Source: Planctomycetota bacterium (GTDB lineage: Bacteria; Planctomycetota; UBA11346). From it: a DNA stretch of 8,138 nucleotides. The stretch spans positions 1 through 8,138 of the forward strand of contig JACDEC010000117.1 in NCBI GenBank assembly GCA_013816645.1, written 5' to 3'. Made by a program: the position numbers and the translations under genes. Below the pieces are notes generated by a model. It was given only the letters and a program-made list of their open reading frames with translations. It was not told where the DNA came from and did not search any database. Shown here one piece after another: positions 1 through 7,619 of this stretch. The stretch's first letter is position 1. Every line of letters begins with the position of its first letter.

Positions 1-1
1 G

Positions 2-235
2 CTCGGGCACGAGGACGAGCCGTTCAGCTACCTGCTCGCGAGCCGCGACGGCGCGCGCAGCGGCGGCTGGCGGGTGGTCGCGCCCGCCCAGCGCGTCCGC
101 CACGAGATGATCTTCTCGGCCTGCGGCGCATCCGGCATCGAACGACGCACGGTCAGCAAGCGCGACGCCGAGCGCTGGACCACGGCCAAGCGCCTGGAGT
201 GGGGCGATCTGCTCGACGAGCATCCCGAGGACTGA
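2..235 (+). CDS. Rsm22 family protein, C-terminal fragment (5' end outside window)
   Basis: Only the last 77 codons are present; the reading frame is open to the left edge and ends with TGA. The segment holds EDEPFSYLLASR near its start and GIERRTVSKRD further on, then a WGD close to the end. These match the C-terminal consensus I know for the small-subunit-associated Rsm22 family (E-D-E-x-F-S-Y, then E-R-R-T-V-S-K-R-D, then W-G-D). Family members are SAM-methyltransferase-like proteins linked to assembly of the small ribosomal subunit; the SAM-binding fold and the cysteine cluster would lie upstream, outside the window. The gene is convergent with its right neighbour, with 14 bp between the stop codons. 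It looks like a housekeeping gene flanking the carbohydrate locus. The assignment rests on motif recall, not on an alignment. Confidence 0.72.
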   Translation, partial: LGHEDEPFSYLLASRDGARSGGWRVVAPAQRVRHEMIFSACGASGIERRTVSKRDAERWTTAKRLEWGDLLDEHPED

Positions 236-249
236 GCGAGCCGACGATT

Positions 250-2631
250 TCAGGCGGGCAACTCGCGCGCGACCCACAGGTGCATGAGCACGCCCGGCGC
301 GCCGCGCTCGGCCACCCAGTCGTGGAGCTGCGGCGCTTCCAGCGGGCTGATCCACACGCCGATACATGCCCACGCCAAGCAGGCCTCGGGAATGGGGATG
401 GAGCGGAAGGCGGCGCGATCGAAGCGATTCTCGAGCCCGACCGGCAGGTCCCAGGAGCGCACCACGCAGAGGTCGATCTGCGCCTCGTCCCGGGCGTCGG
501 CGTCGTAGAGATGCACGCGTTGGCAGATGCCGCGGCCCTCGGGATCGAAGGCATGGAGATGCAGGCGCCACGCACCGAGCCCTGGCCGCAAGCCCGCGAT
601 GGCGACGTTGAGATGGCGCCACTGCACCCAGCCCGCCACGCCCGGTGCCCAGGCCTGGGGATAATCGGCGCACAATTCCCGAAAGGAGTACCCGGTGTCG
701 CAGGCGATCCGGTCGAAGCGGTGGCCGAGCACCTTGGTGATGCTGCCGCAAGGCAGGTCGGCGCCGGGATGCGCAGCGATCACCGCCCGGTCCATACGCG
801 GTTCGAGCGTGCGCAGGCGCTCGTCCACCGCCGCGATCTCGGTGGTTCCCGCCAGCCGTCCGACGGCGAGGTCCCAGCGTCGCTGGTCGAGCAGGTCGCC
901 GTGCAGCACATAGCCGGGCGCCGGGATGTCGGCGGGTGCGCCGGGCAGGGCGCGCGCGCGCTGGCGCAGGTGCGTCTCGGCCAGATCGACGCCGTCGAGC
1001 TCGATCTCGTCGCACCAGCGGTCCCAGACGCGATGCCAGCAGGCGAGCCGGGTGCCATCGAAGATGACGCGCAGGCCGCTCTCCGGCAGCCCCTGCGCGG
1101 ATCGCTCGATGCCGACCAGTCCCTCGACCAGCGCGCCAGCGAGGATCGCTCGCGACGGACGCAACGTCAGTTCGACCCGCGCCGGCGCCTGGACCGCCAA
1201 CACGCTGCAGGGCCGTCCATCGATCACGAAGGTCTGCGCCTCGATCAGCGATCCCCAGCGGCGCCGATGACGATCGTTGACTTGGCGGCCGGCGTGATGG
1301 ATGTCGACGGAGATGGTGGTCGTCCCGAGCGCCCAGGTCGCTTCGAGGAGCAGCGCCCCGCCGACCCCCGCGGGATGCGGCAGGATCCGCGCCTCGCCCG
1401 TCGCCGCGGTGAACGGTGCGCTCAGTCCGTCCAACTCGCCCCAGATGGCGACGGGCAAGCGGCGGGTCGCCGCACCGTTGGCGACCGAGATCCGCAGACG
1501 CCGGTGCTGCGGCGTCACTTCCTCGCTCGCGACAGCGACGCTGATCCCGGCGGTGTCGGCAGAAATCGGATCGCCGCCCTCGGGGCGGAAGGGATGGCAG
1601 GACCAGACCGGTCGATAATCGTAGAGCCGTTGCGGCAATGGCTCGCCGTGGGCGAAGATCGCCTGGCGTTCCAAGGACTCGTCGACCACGACGTCGGCGT
1701 AGAAGCCCGGGCGATTGCCGACGTGGAAGCCGGCCATCTCGCCGCGCCAATAGGTGGACTGCGCCACGAAGCCACCCTCTGCGCGCATCCGCGCCGCCCA
1801 AACGCTGAGTCCGCCGATCTGCAGGCGTCCGCGATCGCGTTGCAGCGCCAGCCATTCCAGCGCGTGGCGGTTGTGGCCGCGGCAGGCGCCAGCGAAGAAA
1901 TATTGGAGGTTGAGGTGGAAGAACCGTTGCCCGCCATCGAGTTCGCCCTGGCGCAGCCAATCCTCGGCGCTGCGCAGGAACGGCCACGGCTGGTCCGAAG
2001 GTTCCAACCAACGGTCCGCCGCCTGGGCATTGAGCGGGCACCACGGTCCCTCGCTCCAATGACGGGCGCAGACCAGGGGATTGCGCAGTTCCATGCTGGC
2101 CATGAGCACCGCGCGGTCCCCCGGCGCGGTCGGCTTGCGGAAATCCTCGTCGGACACGAAGTACGGCGAGAGCGGCGACCCGTAATGCGCGATGCTCCAA
2201 CCGCCGTCCTCGATGACCGTCGGCGCGCAGAAGCCGGTGATGAAACCGATGCCGGCGGCGCGGCAGGCGCGGATCAGTCCGTTACCCGGCGTGTAGGTGT
2301 TCAGCGCGGCGAGCGGGCCGAGGCCGAGCGCGGCGAAGCGTTCGCGCGCGACCGCGACCAGCCCAGCGCAGGCCTCATCGTCGTAAGCCCACCAATTGGC
2401 GTCGACGCACCGGGGGTCGGCGTCGCGCGGATACCACGTCAGCGACACCAGTCCCCCTGCGTCGCGCACCCGGCGCAGGGTCGCGGCATGGCGCTCGGCC
2501 TGGTCGATCGAGACCACCACGTCGGCGACCAGACCGAGCCGCGCGATATGCTCCCAGTCCTCGCTCAGCAGGTCGCCGACCTGGTCGAACTGGGCGTAGA
2601 TGTGGCAGAACGCCGGCCGCGCGCTGGGCAT
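250..2631 (-). CDS. Cytoplasmic protein of unknown function with barrel-like N-terminal domain, second gene of glycosidase operon
   Basis: A 793-residue protein I cannot assign to a named family. The start at 2631 is chosen because it lies 8 bp after the stop of the upstream gene; the same frame stays open to 3036, but that extension is Arg/Pro-rich and lies inside the glycosidase gene. There is no signal peptide or membrane segment, so a cytoplasmic place is likely. Residues about 5-345 alternate hydrophobic strands and helices. They contain NTYTPGNGLIRACRAAGIGF (111-130), EDGGW (141-145) and, near 255-283, a helix followed by LSVWAARM, a pattern reminiscent of the polysaccharide-deacetylase/glycosidase barrel class. 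The classic HxxxH metal site of CE4 deacetylases is not evident. Residues about 355-793 look beta-rich with many Trp and His. Co-transcription with a secreted glycosidase suggests a role in handling the same glycan; this is inference. Confidence 0.85.
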   Translation of the reverse strand: MPSARPAFCHIYAQFDQVGDLLSEDWEHIARLGLVADVVVSIDQAERHAATLRRVRDAGGLVSLTWYPRDADPRCVDANWWAYDDEACAGLVAVARERFAALGLGPLAALNTYTPGNGLIRACRAAGIGFITGFCAPTVIEDGGWSIAHYGSPLSPYFVSDEDFRKPTAPGDRAVLMASMELRNPLVCARHWSEGPWCPLNAQAADRWLEPSDQPWPFLRSAEDWLRQGELDGGQRFFHLNLQYFFAGACRGHNRHALEWLALQRDRGRLQIGGLSVWAARMRAEGGFVAQSTYWRGEMAGFHVGNRPGFYADVVVDESLERQAIFAHGEPLPQRLYDYRPVWSCHPFRPEGGDPISADTAGISVAVASEEVTPQHRRLRISVANGAATRRLPVAIWGELDGLSAPFTAATGEARILPHPAGVGGALLLEATWALGTTTISVDIHHAGRQVNDRHRRRWGSLIEAQTFVIDGRPCSVLAVQAPARVELTLRPSRAILAGALVEGLVGIERSAQGLPESGLRVIFDGTRLACWHRVWDRWCDEIELDGVDLAETHLRQRARALPGAPADIPAPGYVLHGDLLDQRRWDLAVGRLAGTTEIAAVDERLRTLEPRMDRAVIAAHPGADLPCGSITKVLGHRFDRIACDTGYSFRELCADYPQAWAPGVAGWVQWRHLNVAIAGLRPGLGAWRLHLHAFDPEGRGICQRVHLYDADARDEAQIDLCVVRSWDLPVGLENRFDRAAFRSIPIPEACLAWACIGVWISPLEAPQLHDWVAERGAPGVLMHLWVARELPA

Positions 2632-2639
2632 GGACGGAC

Positions 2640-5600
2640 CTAGGGCGACGGAGCGCGGAAGGTCTTCGCCCAGTCCCCGCCGATCTCGCCGCTCGGCATC
2701 AGGCGCAGGACCTTGAGCGGCGGGCAGCCATCGACGAAGGTCACGTTCAGGCCGCGCTCGCGCAGCTCGGCGCCGCTGTGGATGCCGAAGCGCTGCTGTC
2801 CCACCATGTCGTCGATGAACCACTCGCCATCGCCCGCGGACGGGATCTTGACGGTGTAGCTCCCGGCGCGTTCCTGGTAGAGCAGCACGTAGCCGCGGTT
2901 CAGCTGCTGGTTGCGCCCTTCGAGCATGTGCGGGATCGCCCGGCCGACGCTGGGATCGACGACCCCGCACCAGGTCGCCAGCCGCGACATGAAGCCGGCG
3001 AGCTCGGGAGCGTTGATGCGCGGAGTCCCCCAGCACACCACCGCGCGGCCCTTGCCCACCGCGTGCACCGAGAGCGCCGCGCCGCCGTCGGCGAACGACG
3101 CCAGCACCTCGCCGCCCGGTCGCGCCTGCGCGAAGCGGCCAAAGTAATCGCTGCGCGGGATCCAGCGGTACGGCCAGGCGAAGAAGCGCGCGCCGATCGC
3201 CGGGTCCTGGAGATCGCGGGCGTTGTCGGCCTGGCTGTAGAACGGCAGGCTGGCGCCGGCCGGGAACAGCGCCGACGCGCCGGCGACCGTGGCCGGAGCG
3301 GCGGAGTCCTGGGTGCGGTACTCGCCGGTCGGCACCGCGATGCCGAGCCGGCGCAGCAGCGGGTACTCATCCGTGCCGAGATCCGGGCAGAAGCGTCCGG
3401 CGCGCCCCGACACCAGCACCGTCGCGCCCGCCTTGACCAGGCGCTCCACGGTCTCCAGGGAAGCTCCGCCCATCACTTCGTCGAGCGGGTTGAGCACCAG
3501 CAGCTTGTAACGATCGGCGCGCGCGGCGTCGAAGGACTCGAAGGGCACCGAATCCGCCTTGAGCAGTTCGAACCAGCGGCGCAGATCCTCGCGGCGCGAG
3601 GCGAAGACCGTGCGGTGCTTGCAGAACAGCGTGTCGTCGTCCTGGAGCACGGCGACCTGCTTGGGCACGTCGACCAGGCGCATGCCGTGCAGCTCGCCGA
3701 GGATCGGCCGGTACTGCTGCATGCGGTCCAACGCATTGTGGCCGCCCTGGTGCGCGACCAACCCCAGTGACGGGGACGGGTGGTAGTACACGTGCAGGTT
3801 CGCGCCGCCGCCACCGGCCTGGGCGGTCATCACGAACACCGACCAGTCCAAGACCCAACCGCGTTCGGCCGGATCGCCGTAGGCCGCCCAGCGGTGGGGA
3901 TGGTGCGGCTCGGTGATCCAGCCCAGGCCCCGCTCCCACGCGGCGGTCAGCCCGCCCTCTCCCTGGAGGAAGTGGTTGCCGCCGTTGTGCAGGTAATCCG
4001 CGTGCTCGAGGAGGACGTCGCGACCCGCGTCATCGCCCAGGCCGCCGTAGACGATCACCACGTGGTCGCGATCGTAGCCGCGGATCTCGGCGCAGACGCG
4101 CGGGAACCAGCCTTCCTCGAGCGAGCGCTTGAAGCGGCAGAAGTCGAGCCACGAACGGCGCAGGTCCGGGCGGGTGCCGCCGGTGAAATCCGGCGCGGGC
4201 GGCAGGACGTCATCCCACGAGGCGAAGTTGCAGCCCCAGCGGGCGTTGAGCCCGGCGAGGTCGAGCTTCACGGTCTCGCGCAGCCAGCGCCGGAACGCCG
4301 TCGCGTCGACCCGCGCGTAGCCGGTGATGGTGCCGTTCCACGGCTGGTCGGGCACGTTCCATTCGCCGCTCGGCTGCATCAGGTAGTAGCCCTGGAAGGC
4401 GGGATGGCGGGCGTAGCGGTCGTGCACGACGCGCAGCGCGCGCAGCCAGCCCGCGACGAACTCCTCGTCGGCGACGGCGAAGGCGCCGTAGTAGTGGTGG
4501 CCCTTTGCGGCGGCCCCGTCCCAGGTCCGCGGCCGGGTGTAGGGATGCCAACGGTAGGGACTGTTCTGCTGGGAATGGCCGAAGCGGATGGTCAGCGCGC
4601 AGCCGCGGTCGGCAGCGGCGTCGTGGATGCGGTCGAGCAAGTCGAGGTCGTACACGCCGGGCAGGACCTCGAACTCGGCGAGGTCGATCATGTAGGTGAC
4701 GTACGGGGTGACCGCCGCGGTCTGGTCGAGCATCGCGGCGAAATGGGCGACCGCCGCGTCGATATCGGGGAAACGCTGGCCTTCGGGCGGCAGGTAGGTC
4801 GTGCGCTGGTAGGGCTGGTTCTTCACGTATGCGCGGCCGCGGGTCAGCCCGACGCGGCTGGTGAGCGCGGGGATCGTCGCCGGACTCACGCCGAAGCGGT
4901 ACTCGCCACGGTCGACCTGCGCGCCGTCCTCGGCGAGCACCGCCTGCAGGGTGAACGCCGCGCCGGACTGCCCCGCTGGCACCGCGACCACGACATCGCG
5001 GAACGGCTTCCCGGCGAAGTCGACGCGCTCCTCGCCCTCGGCGAGGGCTTTGCTGAAGGCCATCGGCGCGAGCGACCAGCGCAGTGTCGCCGTGCGCGGC
5101 GCGGGCCCGGCGAAGACGCGCACGGTGACGCGCAGCGCCTGGCCATCGGCGTAGGACCCGCCGACGTTGGCCAGCGGGTTGAAGCGCATACGCCCGATGG
5201 CGGGGGCCCGATCGGGATCGATGGTCGCCGGGGCCGTGGCCGCGGGCGCGACGTCGCGCTCCCAGCGCCGCTCCCACTCGGTGGCGATCGCGCCATCACG
5301 CACCGCGCGCATGCGTATCCAGCTCAGGCGCTGGCCCTGGTCGTTTAACACCAGGCGCTGGCCGCGGCTGAGCGGGTCGGCGGGATCATAGGCGATCTCG
5401 CGGACATCTTCAGCGATCGGCAGGCCCTGGAACGACGCGCGCGCCTCGATGGCCACCCGATAGCGCCCGGCTTCGCTGAAGCAGGCGTCGGCGTAGCAGA
5501 CCGGGTCGTGCTCGGCGAGCATGCTGGGCGCCAGGACCACGCGCCCGAGGGTGATGGTCCCCTGCTTGCGCAGCGCGGTCGACTTGTCGCCCTCGGGGTC

Positions 5601-6161
5601 GATCAGCCGCGCTTCGAAACCGATCAGGGTCAGCGATCCGTCGGGCCATGCATTGTCGTCGCCACCGGAGCTCTCGTAGATGTCCTGCTGCGCGCCGCCC
5701 GCCTCGGACGCGGCGAAGACGCAGGTCCGCCAATCCCGCCAGGCGCCGCGACCGCCGGTGAGCAGGAGGTCCGCTTCGTGCGGCGAGTAGCTCAGCTCCT
5801 CGCCGGTGCTGTCGACGAGCAGCGGACGCAGCTGGATGCCCTCGTCGAGGCCGCAGGCGGCGAAGGCGACGCGGGCCTCGTCGGGCCGGACCGGCACGCT
5901 GGTGGCCAGCATCAGCCGGAAGCCGCCGATGCGCAGGGTCTGGTGGCCCACGCGGTGGCTGCGATTGACCGCGACGTCGTAGGTGATGCCGAGGTGCCGC
6001 TCGGCGTGCGCCAGCGACACCGTGTCGCCGGGGCGGGGCGCCACCGCGCAGGCACCCGGGCGGTGGATCGGCAGTTCGCGTTCGGCGGCGGGAGCGACCA
6101 CGGCGAGCGCCGCCAGGCTGGAGTGGAGGACGAGGGCGGCGAGTCGGCGCGGGGCGGTCAT
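2640..6161 (-). CDS. Secreted GH42-like (beta-galactosidase-type) glycoside hydrolase, multidomain
   Basis: A 1173-residue exported protein. The start at 6161 is preferred over the upstream in-frame ATG at 6269: it has AAGGTG six bases before it and opens a signal peptide (MTAPRR, hydrophobic stretch, likely cleavage after APA-A, about residue 25). Residues about 27-440 are beta-rich with several cysteines and no recognised family. Residues about 445-830 resemble a GH42-type barrel: an acidic motif QPSGEWN with Glu600 as candidate acid/base, the typical ARWGCNFASWDDVLPP block at 640-655, WITEPHH with Glu751 as candidate nucleophile, and LHVYYH at 789-794. Residues about 832-1065 resemble the GH42 trimerisation (amidotransferase-like) domain, with VAVLQDDD and GATVLVSGRAG. 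A beta-rich tail ends the protein. GH42 enzymes usually have about 650-700 residues, so this one carries a large extra N-terminal part. Substrate is unknown; the fold call is moderately sure and the catalytic residues are inferred. An operator-like site lies 41 bp upstream of the start. Confidence 0.85.
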   Translation of the reverse strand: MTAPRRLAALVLHSSLAALAVVAPAAERELPIHRPGACAVAPRPGDTVSLAHAERHLGITYDVAVNRSHRVGHQTLRIGGFRLMLATSVPVRPDEARVAFAACGLDEGIQLRPLLVDSTGEELSYSPHEADLLLTGGRGAWRDWRTCVFAASEAGGAQQDIYESSGGDDNAWPDGSLTLIGFEARLIDPEGDKSTALRKQGTITLGRVVLAPSMLAEHDPVCYADACFSEAGRYRVAIEARASFQGLPIAEDVREIAYDPADPLSRGQRLVLNDQGQRLSWIRMRAVRDGAIATEWERRWERDVAPAATAPATIDPDRAPAIGRMRFNPLANVGGSYADGQALRVTVRVFAGPAPRTATLRWSLAPMAFSKALAEGEERVDFAGKPFRDVVVAVPAGQSGAAFTLQAVLAEDGAQVDRGEYRFGVSPATIPALTSRVGLTRGRAYVKNQPYQRTTYLPPEGQRFPDIDAAVAHFAAMLDQTAAVTPYVTYMIDLAEFEVLPGVYDLDLLDRIHDAAADRGCALTIRFGHSQQNSPYRWHPYTRPRTWDGAAAKGHHYYGAFAVADEEFVAGWLRALRVVHDRYARHPAFQGYYLMQPSGEWNVPDQPWNGTITGYARVDATAFRRWLRETVKLDLAGLNARWGCNFASWDDVLPPAPDFTGGTRPDLRRSWLDFCRFKRSLEEGWFPRVCAEIRGYDRDHVVIVYGGLGDDAGRDVLLEHADYLHNGGNHFLQGEGGLTAAWERGLGWITEPHHPHRWAAYGDPAERGWVLDWSVFVMTAQAGGGGANLHVYYHPSPSLGLVAHQGGHNALDRMQQYRPILGELHGMRLVDVPKQVAVLQDDDTLFCKHRTVFASRREDLRRWFELLKADSVPFESFDAARADRYKLLVLNPLDEVMGGASLETVERLVKAGATVLVSGRAGRFCPDLGTDEYPLLRRLGIAVPTGEYRTQDSAAPATVAGASALFPAGASLPFYSQADNARDLQDPAIGARFFAWPYRWIPRSDYFGRFAQARPGGEVLASFADGGAALSVHAVGKGRAVVCWGTPRINAPELAGFMSRLATWCGVVDPSVGRAIPHMLEGRNQQLNRGYVLLYQERAGSYTVKIPSAGDGEWFIDDMVGQQRFGIHSGAELRERGLNVTFVDGCPPLKVLRLMPSGEIGGDWAKTFRAPSP

Positions 6162-6167
6162 GGCAAG

Positions 6168-6173
6168 CACCTT
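6168..6173 (-). promoter_or_regulatory. Ribosome binding site of the glycosidase gene
   Basis: AAGGTG on the minus strand, six bases before the ATG at 6161. It decides the start, because the upstream in-frame ATG at 6269 would place the shared operator inside the coding region and would hide the signal peptide. Confidence 0.6.
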
Positions 6174-6184
6174 GGGCGGAAGGA
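6174..6184 (-). repeat. Leader element TCCTTCCGCCC, copy 1
   Basis: An 11-base string on the minus strand in the leader of the glycosidase gene, 18 bp downstream of its operator-like site. The identical string lies in the leader of the prepilin-like gene at 7620-7630, 20 bp downstream of that operator. The similar spacing suggests part of a shared promoter or transcript leader. Function is unknown. Confidence 0.5.
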
Positions 6185-6202
6185 GAACGGGCTTGGTCGC
6201 TG

Positions 6203-6217
6203 AGTCATATGATGACT
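6203..6217 (-). promoter_or_regulatory. Operator-like inverted repeat upstream of the glycosidase operon (site 1)
   Basis: Read towards the glycosidase the site is AGTCATCATATGACT, with arms AGTCAT and ATGACT around three bases. It ends 41 bp before the start at 6161. AAGTCATCATATGAC is identical, in the same orientation, upstream of the prepilin-like gene. The size and symmetry fit a dimeric helix-turn-helix regulator; the regulator family cannot be told from the site, and a promoter core overlapping it is possible. Confidence 0.65.
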
Positions 6218-6245
6218 TGTCGGTTGAGATGCAAGGCTTGCGCGG

Positions 6246-6260
6246 CAGGCCACCCTGGAA
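6246..6260 (+). repeat. CAGGCCA-CCCTGGAA element, copy in the divergent intergenic region
   Basis: CAGGCCA (6246-6252) followed directly by CCCTGGAA (6253-6260), located between the two operator-like sites of the divergent promoter region and 10 bp before site 2. The same two words, in the same order and orientation relative to the downstream gene, precede the prepilin-like operator (7687-7670, minus strand), there with 3 bp between them and 4 bp to the operator. It could be an activator site or a remnant of a duplicated promoter. Confidence 0.35.
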
Positions 6261-6270
6261 ACACTTCAAG

Positions 6271-6285
6271 AGTCATCATGTGACT
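6271..6285 (+). promoter_or_regulatory. Operator-like inverted repeat upstream of the small membrane protein (site 2)
   Basis: AGTCATCATGTGACT, one base different from site 1 when both are read towards their own gene. It ends 18 bp before the ATG at 6304. It lies in the 142-bp divergent region together with site 1, so one regulator could control both directions. It is so close to the start that it would either overlap the promoter or lie within a very short transcript leader. Confidence 0.6.
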
Positions 6286-6293
6286 TTGTTCCC

Positions 6294-6298
6294 GGGAG
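6294..6298 (+). promoter_or_regulatory. Ribosome binding site of the small membrane protein gene
   Basis: GGGAG five bases before the ATG at 6304. It selects this start over in-frame upstream ATGs, which would run through the operator and the oppositely oriented glycosidase gene. Confidence 0.55.
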
Positions 6299-6303
6299 AT
6301 CCC

Positions 6304-6747
6304 ATGGCCCTTGGACGCTGGCTACCCCCGCCCCTGCGCGCCGCCGCTGTGATCGTGGCGGCGATCGTGTGCGTGAGCTTCGCCATCGCCTTCTTCCGCA
6401 GCGACGATCTGCCGCGACCGGCCCGCGAAGCGCTCGAGGGCAGCTGGATTCGCAGCCCGGACCCGATCGGCGAGACGCCAGCGCAGCCGCGGCCCTGGCC
6501 GCGCATCCACGAGGTCGCCTCCTTCGACATCGGCTCACCCGCTCCTGGGCAGGTCACCCTGGTGATGAATGACGGTTCGACCGTGCACGGTACGGTGCTG
6601 TTCGCCGATGGCGGCGCCATGCTGCTGCGCGTCGACGACGGCGCAGGAACCGCGATGGAGGCCACGATCAGCCGGCTCGGCAAAGGCGGCCCGGTGGTGC
6701 TGGTGTCGGGAACCGTGATGATCACCTTCCTGCCGACCGCTGGGTAG
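6304..6747 (+). CDS. Small single-pass membrane protein of unknown function
   Basis: A 147-residue protein. The start is backed by GGGAG at -10 and by the first residues, which form a short basic/proline N-terminus (MALGRWLPPPLR) followed by a hydrophobic helix at about residues 12-31 (RAAAVIVAAIVCVSFAIAFF). This is either a membrane anchor or an uncleaved signal. A Pro-rich linker (about 32-68) leads to a beta-rich C-terminal domain (about 70-147) with VTLVMNDGSTVHGTVLF and VVLVSGTVMITFL, which would lie outside the cytoplasmic membrane. I do not recognise the family. It is divergent from the glycosidase operon, convergent with the prepilin-like gene (23 bp between stops), and has its own copy of the shared operator. 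That makes it a likely member of the same regulon. The competing antisense frame at 6276-6725 lacks comparable support. Confidence 0.75.
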   Translation: MALGRWLPPPLRAAAVIVAAIVCVSFAIAFFRSDDLPRPAREALEGSWIRSPDPIGETPAQPRPWPRIHEVASFDIGSPAPGQVTLVMNDGSTVHGTVLFADGGAMLLRVDDGAGTAMEATISRLGKGGPVVLVSGTVMITFLPTAG

Positions 6748-6770
6748 AACCCACTGACGCGCGGCTCACC

Positions 6771-7583
6771 TCACCACGGGAAGCCGAGCGTGGTGTCGGC
6801 GCCGAACGCGTGGGCCGGCCACGACGCGCTGATCGCGACCCGCGACTTGCTCAGCGACTCGACGTGACCATCGCCGAAGAGCGCGTTGGACATGCCGCGA
6901 TGCCCGTACCACATCGAAAAACTGCTCCACACGCCCGCGGGATCGTTGGTGACTACCCGGGCCTGCCAGTGGTAGCCTTCGCCGTAGATGAACCGCTCCG
7001 ACGCCCTGGGTATCGCCGACATGCCCATCGCCGCGCCGGTGCCGTCGACGGTCAGCGATTGATCGAGCTGGGAATTGAAAGCGTAGGTCCCGCCTGTGGC
7101 GTAGACGGTGTCTCGGCCCTGACCAAGCGTCGGGAACCACTGCGGCACCTCGTAGGCGAGGAATGAGCTGCACACCGTCGGCCAGCGCGACGACAGGTTC
7201 TTGGTGTCGCCGACGTCGAGGTAGCCGCCGTAGGTGATGTGCCGCAGCGGTCCGTATCCGCTCATCCAGGATACCGGATCGGACCAGCCATTGGGGTAGG
7301 AGAAGTCCATGGTGTGGGTCAGGCTGTAGGTGGCGATCGCGTCGTTGTTGTCGCTGGCGTAGGCGAACATCCCCGCTCCGACTTGACGGAGATTCGAGGC
7401 GCAGGAGATGCGTTGCGCTGCAGAGCGGGCGAGCGAGATCCCTGGCAACAGCAACGAGGCGAGGATGGCGATGATCGAGATCACCACCAGCAGCTCGATC
7501 AGGATGAAGCCGGCACCCGCCGGATGCGGGCCCCGGGCCGGTGCTGGGCGAGTCGGCGTGTTCGTGGGAGCAACAGACCGCAT
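6771..7583 (-). CDS. Prepilin-like protein with N-terminal methylation/cleavage motif and H-X9-DG domain
   Basis: A 270-residue type IV pilin-like/pseudopilin protein. The N-terminal leader (1-25) is Pro/Arg-rich and ends in GAG; prepilin peptidase would cut before Phe26 of FILIELLVVISIIAILASLL, with Glu30 at mature position 5. The next part, LARSAAQRISCASNLRQ and then YASDNND, is the standard continuation in PVC-type pilin-like proteins. His228 and Asp238-Gly239 form the C-terminal H-X9-DG motif (GHRGMSNALFGDGHVESL), known for this class of prepilin-processing-associated proteins. Such proteins are very numerous in Lentisphaerota and Planctomycetota; their functions are largely unknown, with surface fibres, secretion pseudopili or glycan binding suggested. 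The start at 7583 is preferred over 7640: it has GAGGTG just upstream and leaves room for a promoter behind the operator. That operator is shared with the glycosidase operon. Confidence 0.93.
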   Translation of the reverse strand: MRSVAPTNTPTRPAPARGPHPAGAGFILIELLVVISIIAILASLLLPGISLARSAAQRISCASNLRQVGAGMFAYASDNNDAIATYSLTHTMDFSYPNGWSDPVSWMSGYGPLRHITYGGYLDVGDTKNLSSRWPTVCSSFLAYEVPQWFPTLGQGRDTVYATGGTYAFNSQLDQSLTVDGTGAAMGMSAIPRASERFIYGEGYHWQARVVTNDPAGVWSSFSMWYGHRGMSNALFGDGHVESLSKSRVAISASWPAHAFGADTTLGFPW

Positions 7584-7586
7584 AGG

Positions 7587-7592
7587 CACCTC
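7587..7592 (-). promoter_or_regulatory. Ribosome binding site of the prepilin-like gene
   Basis: GAGGTG on the minus strand, three bases before the ATG at 7583. The spacing is short, but the match is strong. The alternative ATG at 7640 has no such sequence and begins 10 bp downstream of the operator core. Confidence 0.55.
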
Positions 7593-7619
7593 TACCCCAG
7601 GAATGGCCGATCGGGCAAG

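Noticed and set aside
199..2643. Long plus-strand open frame of 814 codons opposite the 250-2631 gene
   Set aside because: Its product is rich in Arg, Ala, Asp and Pro with no recognisable motif, while the minus-strand frame has a globular make-up and fits an operon. Long antisense frames are expected at this GC content.
2632..3036. N-terminal extension of the 250-2631 gene
   Set aside because: It would overlap the glycosidase gene by about 400 bp, and the added residues are a low-information Arg/Pro-rich stretch.
3780..5348. Plus-strand open frame of 522 codons inside the glycosidase gene
   Set aside because: It lies antisense to the recognisable GH42-like region and its Val/Arg/Gly-rich product looks like a shadow.
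6162..6269. Longer N-terminus of the glycosidase starting at 6269
   Set aside because: It would cover operator site 1, the ribosome binding site and the leader element, and bury the signal peptide.
6253..6285. ECF-type sigma promoter (TGGAA ... GTC)
   Set aside because: The distance between TGGAA and GTC is about 11 bp, shorter than the usual ECF spacing of about 16-17 bp, and it differs between the two copies.
6276..6725. Minus-strand open frame of 149 codons opposite the small membrane protein
   Set aside because: It has no ribosome binding site of note and would cover operator site 2; the plus frame has a ribosome binding site and a clear membrane helix.
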